NCBI GenBank assembly: GCA_963696325.1
Contig: CAVOJV010000063.1
Span: 1 to 64,000 of the forward strand
Direction of reading: 5' to 3'
Source: CAVOJV01 sp963696325
Lineage (GTDB): Bacteria > Pseudomonadota > Gammaproteobacteria > Competibacterales > Competibacteraceae
Length of the DNA: 64,000 nucleotides
The notes beneath the pieces were generated by a model. That model searched no databases and was not told where the DNA came from. It saw only the letters and a program-made list of their open reading frames with translations. A program made the translations under genes and the position numbers. Position 1 is the first letter of the stretch, and every line of letters begins with the position of its first letter. Shown in pieces: positions 7,998 to 15,510 of the stretch.

Positions 7998-8768
7998 TTA
8001 GCCCTCCGGTGGTGCGGTTGACGGATGGCGACGCAGGGCCTCCTGAAGGCGGATGGACTGCATGCCGGTTTCGATGAGGTGCGCCCGGTGGGTGAGTCGA
8101 TCAATCACGGCCCGACAGAGGCGGGGATCCGGGAAGACCGCGGTCCACTCCCCGAAGGGCAGATTAGTGGTCAACACCAAGGCCCGCCGTTCATGGCGCT
8201 CGCTGAGCACCTGAAACAGCAGTTCGGCATCGGCCTTGCTGAGCGGCAGGTAACCCAGTTCATCGAGGACGAGTAAATCCAGCCGACGGTAGCGGCCCAC
8301 GAGCCGCCCTAACTCGCGGGCATCCTTGGCTTCAACCAGTTCATTGACCAGTCGCCCGGCACTGGCAAAGCGTACCGCCCGCCCCTGGTTGGCCGCCGCT
8401 ACCCCCAGGGCGGTCGCCAAGTGTGTCTTGCCCGTACCCGGTTCCCCCATCAGGATCACGGTTTCAGCCCGGTCGATGTAGTCGCCCTCGGCCAACTGCC
8501 GGATCTGCACTTCCGGGAGCGCCGGGGCACGCCGGAAGTCGAAGCTGGCCAGGGTCTTGGGCAACGGGAACCCGGCTTCCTTGAGTCGCCGGGCCGCTCG
8601 ATGGGCTGCCCGCTCGGCGACTTCCAGTTCCAGTACCTGCTGGAGGTAGGGCAGCGGTCCCTGCCCTTGCCGGTGGGCGGCTTCCGCTAAGCGTTCCGCC
8701 TCGCGGGCTACCGTGGGCAGCTTGAGGGTCTGACACAGGGCTTTAAGCCCTAGCGCTGGGGCCGCCAT
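7998..8768 (-). CDS. istB: IstB-like ATP-binding transposition helper
   Basis: The 256-residue protein is an AAA+ ATPase with Walker A G-E-P-G-T-G-K-T-H-L-A near residues 107-117 and a Walker B-like L-L-V-L-D-E-L-G-Y-L-P. IstB oligomerises on target DNA and activates the IstA transposase of IS21 elements. The length is normal and no lesion is seen. Its start overlaps the end of istA by 26 nt, so translation is probably coupled. Confidence 0.93.
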   Translation of the reverse strand: MAAPALGLKALCQTLKLPTVAREAERLAEAAHRQGQGPLPYLQQVLELEVAERAAHRAARRLKEAGFPLPKTLASFDFRRAPALPEVQIRQLAEGDYIDRAETVILMGEPGTGKTHLATALGVAAANQGRAVRFASAGRLVNELVEAKDARELGRLVGRYRRLDLLVLDELGYLPLSKADAELLFQVLSERHERRALVLTTNLPFGEWTAVFPDPRLCRAVIDRLTHRAHLIETGMQSIRLQEALRRHPSTAPPEG

Positions 8769-10311
8769 GGGTCACCTCCACCGCTTGACTCGGCCGCAGG
8801 CCATCATAGAGGTGCAGACTCTCCGGACGGGTCTGACCGTAGCGGGCGAGGGCTCCCAATTCCCCAACCACCGCTGGCGGGGCGGGACAGGCTCCCTGCT
8901 GACGCACCAGGACCGCAATCGCCCCGGCGTCGCAGCAACCCAGGGCTACCGCCTGCGTGACGGCCTGATGCACTGCCGCCGAGTCGTTGTCGCGATGCAG
9001 CAGAAGCACCTGGAGCAGCTGCCGAGTCCCCTCGGTGTCCCCATAGCGCTGTTTCAACACCCCGAACAAGCGGTCATACACGGGGGGCCACTGACCGGTC
9101 TCGCGGGCTTGGCGCAGGGCGCGGGCGTTCGCCAGGGCACCCGGCTTGACCTGCAACAGCTCCCAGTAGTGATCCAGCACCCAGTGCTCCCCAAACCGGC
9201 CTGGCAGTCGTTCATGGGTGGCCACGCTCCGCCCCTTGTGTAGCACCTCCCAGTGCTGGGCATGCAGCTGTACCTCCACCGGCTGGCCTACCAACGCCAC
9301 CGGCACCGAGTAGTGGTTGGTGCGGACGCGGACGCGGCTACTGCTGTCCACCCGACAGGTCAGCACCTCCGCCGTGGCAAACGGCGTCGCCGGTAATGGC
9401 CGCAACACCCCTTGCGCTTGCGTCCAGTCCATCGCGACCGAACGGTCCCGGCCCGTGATCTGCCTCCCCCCGTCGGCTTCGCAGGCCCGGTGGAGATAGC
9501 TATTTAACGCCGCCAAGTCCGCCATGACCGGGACCGGGACCAGGTGATTCCGCCGGAACCGGCCCACCGTCCCCTCCACCCCGCCTTTTTCATGGGCGCC
9601 GGCCAAGCCCGGTTGGCAGAAGTCGGCCGCAAACAAGTAATGGGAACGCAGGGCGATGAACCGGTCTGTCTCCTCCCGGCGCCGCCCGCGCAGCACCTTT
9701 TTCACCGCCAACCCCAGGTTGTCATACCGGAGCCGGGCAAAAACCCCGCCAAAGTCTGCGAAGGCCGCGACGTGCGCTTCCAGGAAGGCTTGCTGGGTCT
9801 GGCACCAACAGGCCCGATGAAACTCCCGGCCACTGAAGCAGGCGCGCATGACAAAAAACTGCACGGTTCGCCGCCCCTCGGGGAAATCCACCGCCGCCTC
9901 ATACCAATCCACCTGCGCCTCCTCACCCGGCCCATAGCTTTGCGGTACAAAGGCTTCTGCCGGCGGACCCAACCCGCGTCGTTGCTGGCTCACGTACATC
10001 CGCACGGTCACTGCCGCTCCCGGGTAGCCGTGCTCCCGGACTAACCGCTGATAAACCCGGGTCCCGGTATGCCGCTGCTTGGGCGGCGCCTCCCGATCCG
10101 CGGCCAGCCAGCCATCAATGACCTGCCGCAAGGCCCGCGTTAACACCCAGGGTTCTCGCACCGGCGCCTTCCGCCGCGGAGGGAGTGCCGCTGCCAGCGC
10201 TTGCCGCACCGTCCGCCGATGCACTTGCCGCAGCCGAGCAAGGTGTCGGATGCCGTGGCCCCCGACGTAATAGTCGCGTCTGATCAGCTCAAATAGCTCC
10301 ACTTTGGTCAC
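8743..10311 (-). CDS. istA: IstA transposase of IS21 family
   Basis: The 522-residue protein opens with a helix-turn-helix (G-H-G-I-R-H-L-A-R-L-R-Q-V-H-R-R-T-V-R). A DDE integrase core follows: E-E-A-Q-V-D-W near residue 130, Y-D-N-L-G near 200 and H-E-K-G-G-V-E with the catalytic Glu near 240. It then has the Mu-transposase-like C-terminal region of IstA. It performs strand transfer for the element that encodes it. Length is normal for the family and the gene is intact. Confidence 0.93.
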   Translation of the reverse strand: MTKVELFELIRRDYYVGGHGIRHLARLRQVHRRTVRQALAAALPPRRKAPVREPWVLTRALRQVIDGWLAADREAPPKQRHTGTRVYQRLVREHGYPGAAVTVRMYVSQQRRGLGPPAEAFVPQSYGPGEEAQVDWYEAAVDFPEGRRTVQFFVMRACFSGREFHRACWCQTQQAFLEAHVAAFADFGGVFARLRYDNLGLAVKKVLRGRRREETDRFIALRSHYLFAADFCQPGLAGAHEKGGVEGTVGRFRRNHLVPVPVMADLAALNSYLHRACEADGGRQITGRDRSVAMDWTQAQGVLRPLPATPFATAEVLTCRVDSSSRVRVRTNHYSVPVALVGQPVEVQLHAQHWEVLHKGRSVATHERLPGRFGEHWVLDHYWELLQVKPGALANARALRQARETGQWPPVYDRLFGVLKQRYGDTEGTRQLLQVLLLHRDNDSAAVHQAVTQAVALGCCDAGAIAVLVRQQGACPAPPAVVGELGALARYGQTRPESLHLYDGLRPSQAVEVTHGGPSARA

Positions 10312-10436
10312 CTCTCATACCCTCGCTGTTACTGTGACATCGAGCGCCACAGACTACGGCAAAGGGGGATGGGGGTGGGGCCAACTCTCGATATCAAAAT
10401 CCCTTCAAGTGGGGCCAAATCAAGTTAGCAAACTCA

Positions 10437-10997
10437 CCCGGAACCGGGGATCTCATCGACGCGAAACTTGATGCCCCCGGAACTTCGGTCGTATAGGTAT
10501 AGCTCTGGCGACTCTGCCGGGCCGCCCCCGTACAGGCTATCGAGGTCGAACGCCGCAGTTCGGAAGTTATTGGTCTGCCGCGGGTCGGCGGTCTTCAAGA
10601 GCGGCGACTTGAGGTCCAGCGTCAGGTCATGGTCGAGGAACTGACCGAGAAAAGTGATACCCGCGGTCATCTTGGGATTGTCCGGGTTGTTGGGGCTAAA
10701 CGTTCCCGGCTCTGTGATCGATTTGATTGGGTCAGTTAGATTATCTTGCGCATCCAACACCCCGCCCTTCTCTCCTAATTTCTGGGCGGCTTTCCGCACG
10801 GCATCGGTTTGCGGCGCGAATGGGGGAAGCCCGGGAAACATGCGCGTGAAGGTATCTTCTGGGTTAGGGCCAGACGCTTCACCCACGCTCCGACTCGACA
10901 CATCCGACAATGCGGTGTCGTTCTCGACTGCGTGGACGGCGCATGAAAACGCCATGGTGACCATCATCGAGACTAGGCGTGATCTTGGAAAAGGCAT
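10437..10997 (-). pseudogene. Heme peroxidase, N-terminal part with signal peptide
   Basis: The ATG at 10997 follows AGGAAG at a good distance. Residues 1-24 form a signal peptide, so the intact protein was exported. F-L-G-Q-F-L-D-H-D-L-T-L-D carries the distal histidine of animal-type heme peroxidases, and N-F-R-T-A-A-F-D-L-D-S-L-Y-G-G-G is also typical. The frame runs to P-G-S-G and then stops on a TGA made by the IS21 end. Without the insertion it reads on as G-S-G-T-V-S-R-K into the 6797-7882 part. Such peroxidases use hydrogen peroxide to oxidise halides or organic substrates; the substrate here is unknown. Confidence 0.85.
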
Positions 10998-11245
10998 TTC
11001 GACTTCCTATTGGGCCGTTGACCCGAGCTAGGCTATAGTTCACAAACTCCGAATTAAAGCCGCTCGGGATTTGCGCCCAGCGCTCCCGGGGTTGTCCATA
11101 GCGGGCAGTTGAAGGCAATGCAGAACTTGAGGCTACCGGGCGAAGAATAACTGGTCCCCGGTCATCAAAAGGCTCTGCCGTGGCGAGGTTAATTCCTTAA
11201 AGCAATGAGGCTGTCTACGCCTCAGGATCAGCCTCTCGCCAATCC

Positions 11246-11353
11246 TAATACCATTTCTCAATAGATTTTGGTTTTTTACAGGCGCTAGATTGTATTAAAT
11301 TCAAATACCTATCGCCAACAAGCAGGTTCCTGAATCGTTGGGAAATGGTATAA
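11246..11353. repeat. MITE-like inverted-repeat element, 108 bp
   Basis: The ends read TAATACCATTTCTCAA and TTGGGAAATGGTATAA, 16-bp arms that pair at 14 positions, around an AT-rich core without a reading frame. The composition differs from the GC-rich neighbours. It looks like a miniature non-autonomous transposable element, but no second copy is visible here to prove mobility. Confidence 0.4.
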
Positions 11354-11385
11354 TATTGAGGCTAGCGGAGAATGGGGCTTTCCAC

Positions 11386-11405
11386 TATTGGACCTTGGTC
11401 CAATA
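11386..11405. promoter_or_regulatory. Recurring 20-bp palindrome, copy 2
   Basis: TATTGGACCTTGGTCCAATA is palindromic with 9-bp arms. The flanking 25 bp to the left (G-A-G-G-C-T-A-G-C-G-G pattern) also resemble those of the copy at 13850. It lies about 390 bp upstream of the heme peroxidase start on the minus strand. Confidence 0.5.
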
Positions 11406-11651
11406 AGCCCTTGGACCGGTTAGCTGGTGAGAAGAGCAAAGGCAGGGGTAACCCCAAGCTGGCGAGTTTGGCCTGGGCCTGCCCGCCGCCGAGGCCCGGC
11501 AACCGCACAGCCGGCCGGGCCAGAGGACTTTCACCTGCGAAGTAATGCGCCATGCCCGGCGCGCACGCTCGCCATAACCGGCAGCAAAACGCGGGGGACG
11601 AAGGAGCGCCGCTATTTCTTGCCGGTTATGGCATTGTTCGGGGGCTTACGC

Positions 11652-12065
11652 CTAGTTTACTGGCGTGGTGAGCGGTTTGCCTTTCTCGGCAACCAACACT
11701 GCCGCCAATTTCGCGGTGACGCTGGCATTATTGATTGCCTGATGAATTTTCCCTGATGCGACATGGAATACGTCGCCAGTTTTAAGCGTTACGGTGGGTT
11801 TGCCTTCATTCTCCTGCGATATCTCACCCTCTAATACAAAGACGAACGCTTCAGCCGGGTGAGTGTGTCTACCCTCAGCAGAACCTGGAGGGAGTTCCAC
11901 GAATAACATAACTGCCTCTCGGCCCGGAACCTCCATATCCTGTTTCAGCACGACGTTCCGTTTGACCGACGGCGCCTGTTGTGCATTCAATGCCTGACTC
12001 CCTATCACTCCGGCAAACACCGCGGCTGCGCATACTGCGATCACCTTTGAATTCATGTGCTTCAT
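11652..12065 (-). CDS. Secreted single-domain cupin
   Basis: The start ATG at 12065 follows a near-perfect GGAGGTAACC site, giving 137 residues. A signal peptide covers about residues 1-28 (ending A-L-N-A-Q-Q). The cupin metal motif G-R-H-T-H-P-A-E-A-F-V-F-V-L-E-G is complete, with a later His in G-K-I-H-Q-A-I-N-N. It is probably a periplasmic metal-binding cupin; substrate and reaction are unknown. It stands alone between the peroxidase upstream region and an attC-like site. It is intact, unlike several neighbours. Confidence 0.85.
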   Translation of the reverse strand: MKHMNSKVIAVCAAAVFAGVIGSQALNAQQAPSVKRNVVLKQDMEVPGREAVMLFVELPPGSAEGRHTHPAEAFVFVLEGEISQENEGKPTVTLKTGDVFHVASGKIHQAINNASVTAKLAAVLVAEKGKPLTTPVN

Positions 12066-12188
12066 GGTTACCTCCAAATAAATGAGATGAGATCAACATC
12101 TGACTGAAACCAGCACACTGTGAGCGACCAATGAGCCAATTTCCCTATTACGGTGACATCGAGGTTGCGAACATTTGCTTCCTCAACA

Positions 12189-12270
12189 CCCTAACGCCGG
12201 GCGTCAACTGCTGCCGCAAGCTGGAGCGGAGCGGACGCTGTAGGCAGTCAGCTGCACGCCTTGGTTAGGC
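12189..12270 (-). repeat. attC-like integron recombination site
   Basis: On the minus strand the 82-bp site starts GCCTAAC (R'') and ends GTTAGGG (R', last base off consensus). The arms pair as an imperfect hairpin: CTGACTGCC on the 5' arm faces CTGCTGCC on the 3' arm, leaving an extra A in the 5' arm as in known attC sites. It lies downstream of the haloperoxidase-like gene and upstream of the cupin, in the same orientation as the sites at 3204 and 13730. Confidence 0.55.
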
Positions 12271-12273
12271 GCA

Positions 12274-12410
12274 GACTCGACTCGCAGGACATAGGCAGCG
12301 TAAATAAATAACTGGCCGTTTTTCTATTCACTGAGGCAAATCTCTCAACCAATATCAAATGCGCTATCGGCCAGTTAATTATTTACGGCTCCATAGGGTG
12401 CAGTCGAGTC
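12274..12410. repeat. MITE-like element with long inverted repeats, 137 bp
   Basis: The outer ends GACTCGACT/AGTCGAGTC and the inner arms CGTAAATAAATAACTGGCCG (12299-12318) and CGGCCAGTTAATTATTTACG (12368-12387) are inverted copies. The two halves therefore match over about 45 bp with a few changes. There is no reading frame and the element is AT-rich. It abuts the attC-like site at 12270 and lies just 3' of the haloperoxidase-like gene. It could also fold as a very strong hairpin in RNA. Confidence 0.5.
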
Positions 12411-12463
12411 CAACCCCGGCTTTCTTTTGCCGATCCCATCCTGCATGAGCGTTGCGCGTCGAC

Positions 12464-13684
12464 TCACCGCGGCAGCGGCTGCATGTGGCGCTGCACGGCG
12501 AGGTCCGCAATCTGATGGCCCAGTGCGGTACCGTGCTCGTCGGCGGTGCGGAAGTGGATGCCACCCCATACACGCGCTTCCTCCACCTCCTTTTCCGCTT
12601 GTGCAAAGCCGGGATAGGTGCGAGTGACACCGTTCGGTCCACCGAAGGTGGCGCTGAACTTCACCCCGTTATCGCCGAAGAGCTGCTGCAAAGCCCGCGC
12701 CGCAGCGCCGGAGTAGATGCAGTGACCGGAGACGTAATCCGGATGGGCCGGCGTGTTGAGCAAAGGCTCCCAGTTGGGGTCGGGGTTCTTGGCAGCATTG
12801 CGGATGGCGGTCACCGGACGCCAGAAGCCGTACTGTTTCTTGATGGCCCAGCTCGCGATATAGGCGTCCGCACTGGCCATATTCATCAGCGCAAAAATGC
12901 GCGCGTTCTCGATCACGCTAGTGCCTTTGGCCGCCGCCGTCGCGCGGGCCGCCGCGTTCCAGGGCACGGCAGTGTTAATTACCCAGAAGATCGCCGCGGC
13001 GGTCTGGTCGGCGCTGCGCTCCTTGGAGTCACGGGCGCCAAGCCGGCGCACCTCGTCCAGGTCCTTGGCGAACTGCGCGCTATCCAGTGCCGGGGGGCCT
13101 TTTGCTGCCAGCTCTGTCGCCGACTTCAGCACGAAGGGCGTGACCTCGGCCCACTGGGGTATGGCCATCGGCGCATTTGCGGGTGGTGTGGGCTGCCATT
13201 GCCCGGCGCCCTGGCGCGGCGTGTAGTCCATCTCGCGGGCCGAGCCATCTTCGCCCCGCATACTGGTGTATTTTTCTGCGATCTGTTTGCCCACTGCAAC
13301 ACCATCTTCCTTCGCGGCGCCATCTGGCACCTTGGCCAGCGAACCGGTCAGCGCAGCATCCAGCATCCCCTTCTGAGACGGGAACAGCCAACTCAACACG
13401 GCATGGGCCGACGCGGCAGCGGCTGCCTCCTGAGAGGCGCCCGCAGGCGCCTTGACCTCGGCTAAATACGCCTTGTATTTGCCCGTGATGGCGTTTACCG
13501 CGTCGAATACGGCCGCGTGGGTTATGGCGAGCGCACGCGACTGCACCGCCGAATTGGTCTGTGCGCTGGCATCCATCGCGGTCACGTTCCAGTCTGTTAC
13601 TACGTCGGCATGGGCGGGCTGTAATGCGAACACAATGCTGGAGATCAAGAGCAACCACAGTCTCTTTTCACAATTACTGTTCAT
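12464..13684 (-). CDS. Secreted vanadium-haloperoxidase/PAP2-like protein
   Basis: The ATG at 13684 follows AGAGGAG, giving 406 residues with a signal peptide (cleavage near Q-P-A-H-A-D). The C-terminal half has the acid-phosphatase/vanadium-haloperoxidase signature: K-Q-Y-G-F-W-R-P-V-T-A-I-R, then P-D-Y-V-S-G-H and R-V-W-G-G-I-H-F-R, which supply the Lys/Arg, Ser-Gly-His and Arg/His residues of the oxyanion site. Related enzymes hold vanadate and oxidise halides with peroxide, or act as phosphatases; sequence alone does not decide. The gene is intact and flanked on both sides by attC-like sites (13730-13799 and 12189-12270). Confidence 0.85.
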   Translation of the reverse strand: MNSNCEKRLWLLLISSIVFALQPAHADVVTDWNVTAMDASAQTNSAVQSRALAITHAAVFDAVNAITGKYKAYLAEVKAPAGASQEAAAAASAHAVLSWLFPSQKGMLDAALTGSLAKVPDGAAKEDGVAVGKQIAEKYTSMRGEDGSAREMDYTPRQGAGQWQPTPPANAPMAIPQWAEVTPFVLKSATELAAKGPPALDSAQFAKDLDEVRRLGARDSKERSADQTAAAIFWVINTAVPWNAAARATAAAKGTSVIENARIFALMNMASADAYIASWAIKKQYGFWRPVTAIRNAAKNPDPNWEPLLNTPAHPDYVSGHCIYSGAAARALQQLFGDNGVKFSATFGGPNGVTRTYPGFAQAEKEVEEARVWGGIHFRTADEHGTALGHQIADLAVQRHMQPLPR

Positions 13685-13729
13685 GTAGATACTCCTCTTT
13701 ACTTCCGGCACAGAAAGCGGTGCCGCGAC

Positions 13730-13799
13730 GCCGAACCTTCAAGCTCAGCCGACGCTTGGAGCGTAGCGGAAAGCGGTCGGCTGGAGCGTAAGGTTAGGC
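13730..13799 (-). repeat. attC-like integron recombination site
   Basis: On the minus strand the 70-bp site runs from GCCTAAC (R'') to GTTCGGC (R', one mismatch). The 5' arm CTTACGCTCCAGCCGAC pairs with the 3' arm, whose complement is CTTCAAGCTCAGCCGAC. The extra C lies in the 5' arm, the expected place for an extrahelical base. The loop is about 20 bp. It sits 46 bp upstream of the haloperoxidase start. This is one of the three best attC candidates. Confidence 0.6.
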
Positions 13800-13811
13800 C
13801 AAGATTTCGCC

Positions 13812-14315
13812 TCATAATGTTGAGCCTAGCGGGGAATAAGACTTGCCACTATTGGACCTTGGTCCAATAAGCCCCTGGAGCCGGCAGGGTTTTACCACGG
13901 GTAGCCTGACCTGGTCTTGGTCAGGCGGCCCCACTTTCCCCGGGCCGCCCCTTATGGCCGCGTCAATGGCCTCCAGCAAGCGCTGGGCGGTAACGGGCTT
14001 GCGCAGAAACGCCACCGCGCCATTGCGCAGCGCCCGTTCCTGCGCGGCGGCATCCGCATGGGCCGTCAGGAAGATGAGGGGCAGGGGCAATCCCAAGGTG
14101 ATGAGTTCGGCCTGGACCTCCCAGCCGCTGAGATCCGGCATCTGCACATCCAGGATCGCACAATCGGGGAGATGGTCGGCGAGCGAATCGAGGAAGGTTC
14201 GGCCTGAGGCGAAGGTCTCGGCACGCAACCCACAGGCACACAGGAGCCGCCGCAAGGCATTCAGCACCGCTTCGTCGTCATCCACGAGGGCGATGAGAGG
14301 CTGGAGGCTCAACAC
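13812..14315 (-). CDS. Receiver-only response regulator
   Basis: I place the start at a GTG (14315) preceded by AGAGGT; an upstream GTG at 14354 lacks a ribosome site. The receiver has the acidic pocket V-D-D-D (residues 12-14), phospho-acceptor Asp56 in L-D-V-Q-M-P-D, Thr in F-L-T-A-H and Lys106 in L-R-K-P. No output domain follows, only a 40-residue tail that reads through the 20-bp palindrome and is probably not functional sequence. Like CheY-type proteins it may pass phosphate or act by protein contact. Its partner is probably the kinase at 15507-17399. Confidence 0.85.
   Translation of the reverse strand: MLSLQPLIALVDDDEAVLNALRRLLCACGLRAETFASGRTFLDSLADHLPDCAILDVQMPDLSGWEVQAELITLGLPLPLIFLTAHADAAAQERALRNGAVAFLRKPVTAQRLLEAIDAAIRGGPGKVGPPDQDQVRLPVVKPCRLQGLIGPRSNSGKSYSPLGSTL
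13850..13869. promoter_or_regulatory. Recurring 20-bp palindrome, copy 3
   Basis: TATTGGACCTTGGTCCAATA is identical to copy 2. It lies at the very 3' end of the receiver-only regulator and 166 bp upstream of the haloperoxidase-like gene on the minus strand, so it could control the latter. Confidence 0.5.
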
Positions 14316-14481
14316 GGGAAACGCACCTCTTAACGCGGGGAAGGGGACGACCACGGAACGGTCGCTGGGTTATTTCAGGCCTGCTGACACCGCCGGGAGA
14401 AGCCGTGGACAGCCTTCCCGCTCGGCAGGCCAGCCACGGCAGTATCCATAGATAACGTTAGCTGATGATGACACAGTCGGC

Positions 14482-14501
14482 TATTGGACCTTAGTCCACT
14501 G
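14482..14501. promoter_or_regulatory. Recurring palindrome, degenerate copy 4
   Basis: TATTGGACCTTAGTCCACTG keeps the TGGAC...GTCCA core with two changes at the right end. It overlaps the stop codon of the HATPase/LuxR protein and lies about 170 bp upstream of the receiver-only regulator start. Confidence 0.4.
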
Positions 14502-15510
14502 GCTTGGGTGGCGTCGCCGCAATCCCGGCCTTTTCTGCCAGCCGCACCAAGTCGGCCAGCGATCTGACCCGCAGTTTGGCCATGACCCGCCCCCGATGGA
14601 CCTTGATGGTCTTTTCGCCGGTGCCGAGCGCGGCGGCAATCTGCTTGTTGAGCTTGCCGGCGACCACGAGAGCAAGAACTTCGCGCTCCCTGGGGGTTAG
14701 GGTGGCGAGCCGACGCTGGAGGTCGTCCACTTCCGCCTGTTCCTGGCGCGCCCGCTGATCCTTGGCGATGGCCTGCTGGATGGCCGTGAGCAAGTCCTGG
14801 TCATGGCAGGGTTTGGTCAGGAAATCCACCGCTCCGGCTTTCATCGCCTGGACACTCATTGGGATATCACCGTAGCCGGTGAGGAAGATGATCGGCAGAC
14901 GGTGGCCAGCGGTGGCCAGCGCTTGTTGGAGTTCGAGGCCGCTAAGCTCCGGCAGATGCACATCGAGCACCAGACAACCGGGCGCATCACTCGGGTCTCG
15001 GCCTAGAAACTCGCGCGCCGAGCAACACGTGACCGCCTGATAGCCGGCGGACCTGACCAGTCTCGCCAGGCTGACGAGCACGGCGGGATCGTCATCGACG
15101 ATGAACACCGTGGGGGTGCTGGTCAGCATGCGGCGGCCTCCGGTGTCGGCCGGCAGGGTTAAGCGGAAGGTCGCCCCTCCTTCGGGATGGTTCTCCGCCC
15201 ACAGCCGACCCCCGTGGGCGGCAATAATCGAGCGGCTGATGGCCAGTCCCATCCCCAGGCCGTGGGGCTTGGTCGTGACAAACGGCTCGAAGATATGCTC
15301 CAACCGCTGGGGATCGATACCGACACCCGTATCATGCACGCTAACTTCGATGGTGGCCGCGTCCGGCCGGGTCGTGCGAACCTCGATCTGGCGAGGGCGG
15401 CTAGCCGAAGCCAACATGGCTTCGGCCCCGTTCAGCAGCAGGTTAAGGATTACTTGCTGCAGTTGAATCGAATCGCCAGTCACCCCTGGCAGGGTGGTGT
15501 CGAGGGTCAT
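14491..15510 (-). CDS. HATPase - receiver - LuxR protein: kinase tail fused to FixJ-like regulator
   Basis: Residues 1-120 are the ATPase half of a histidine kinase (N-box Asn near 27, D-T-G-V-G-I-D at 60-66, G-L-G-M-G-L-A at 84-90) without the phospho-accepting histidine. Residues 133-250 are a receiver with Asp183 and Lys233, and 265-325 a LuxR/FixJ helix-turn-helix (L-T-P-R-E-R-E-V-L-A-L). An internal ATG at 15129 (Met128) has a good GGAGG site, so the regulator can also be made alone. The ORF overlaps the upstream kinase stop as TCATGA. The kinase was probably split by a single-base frameshift at this junction. Its FixJ-like part is the best candidate to bind the recurring palindrome. Confidence 0.8.
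   Translation of the reverse strand: MTLDTTLPGVTGDSIQLQQVILNLLLNGAEAMLASASRPRQIEVRTTRPDAATIEVSVHDTGVGIDPQRLEHIFEPFVTTKPHGLGMGLAISRSIIAAHGGRLWAENHPEGGATFRLTLPADTGGRRMLTSTPTVFIVDDDPAVLVSLARLVRSAGYQAVTCCSAREFLGRDPSDAPGCLVLDVHLPELSGLELQQALATAGHRLPIIFLTGYGDIPMSVQAMKAGAVDFLTKPCHDQDLLTAIQQAIAKDQRARQEQAEVDDLQRRLATLTPREREVLALVVAGKLNKQIAAALGTGEKTIKVHRGRVMAKLRVRSLADLVRLAEKAGIAATPPKPVD

Larger units (their letters stand above)
7888..10436 (-). mobile_element. IS21-family insertion sequence, 2549 bp
   Basis: The element begins TGAGTTTGTCAACTTG and ends CAAGTTAGCAAACTCA, giving terminal inverted repeats of roughly 30 bp with the TG...CA ends usual for IS21. Both ends carry a second internal TTGGCCCCAC repeat, as in the multiple terminal repeats of this family. 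A 5-bp direct repeat CCCGG flanks it (7883-7887 and 10437-10441). It encodes istA and istB on the minus strand with no visible damage, so it may still be mobile. It sits inside the heme peroxidase gene. Confidence 0.92.
11000..11650. other. Non-coding stretch upstream of the heme peroxidase
   Basis: No gene is supported in these 650 bp. They hold a GAGGCTG/CAGCCTC hairpin (11188-11215), the 108-bp MITE-like repeat, one copy of the 20-bp palindrome, and at 11430-11475 a short match to the response-regulator gene (G-L-P-L-P-L on the minus strand). At 11571-11631 a 12-bp perfect inverted repeat CCATAACCGGCA/TGCCGGTTATGG spans about 36 bp. The open frames seen are not convincing. Confidence 0.5.

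Noticed and set aside
12452..13465. Plus-strand frame of 337 codons
   Set aside because: Antisense shadow of the haloperoxidase-like gene, whose motifs, signal peptide and ribosome site are all on the minus strand.
13850..13869. 20-bp palindrome as a terminator
   Set aside because: No T-run follows on either strand in any copy, so an intrinsic terminator is unlikely.
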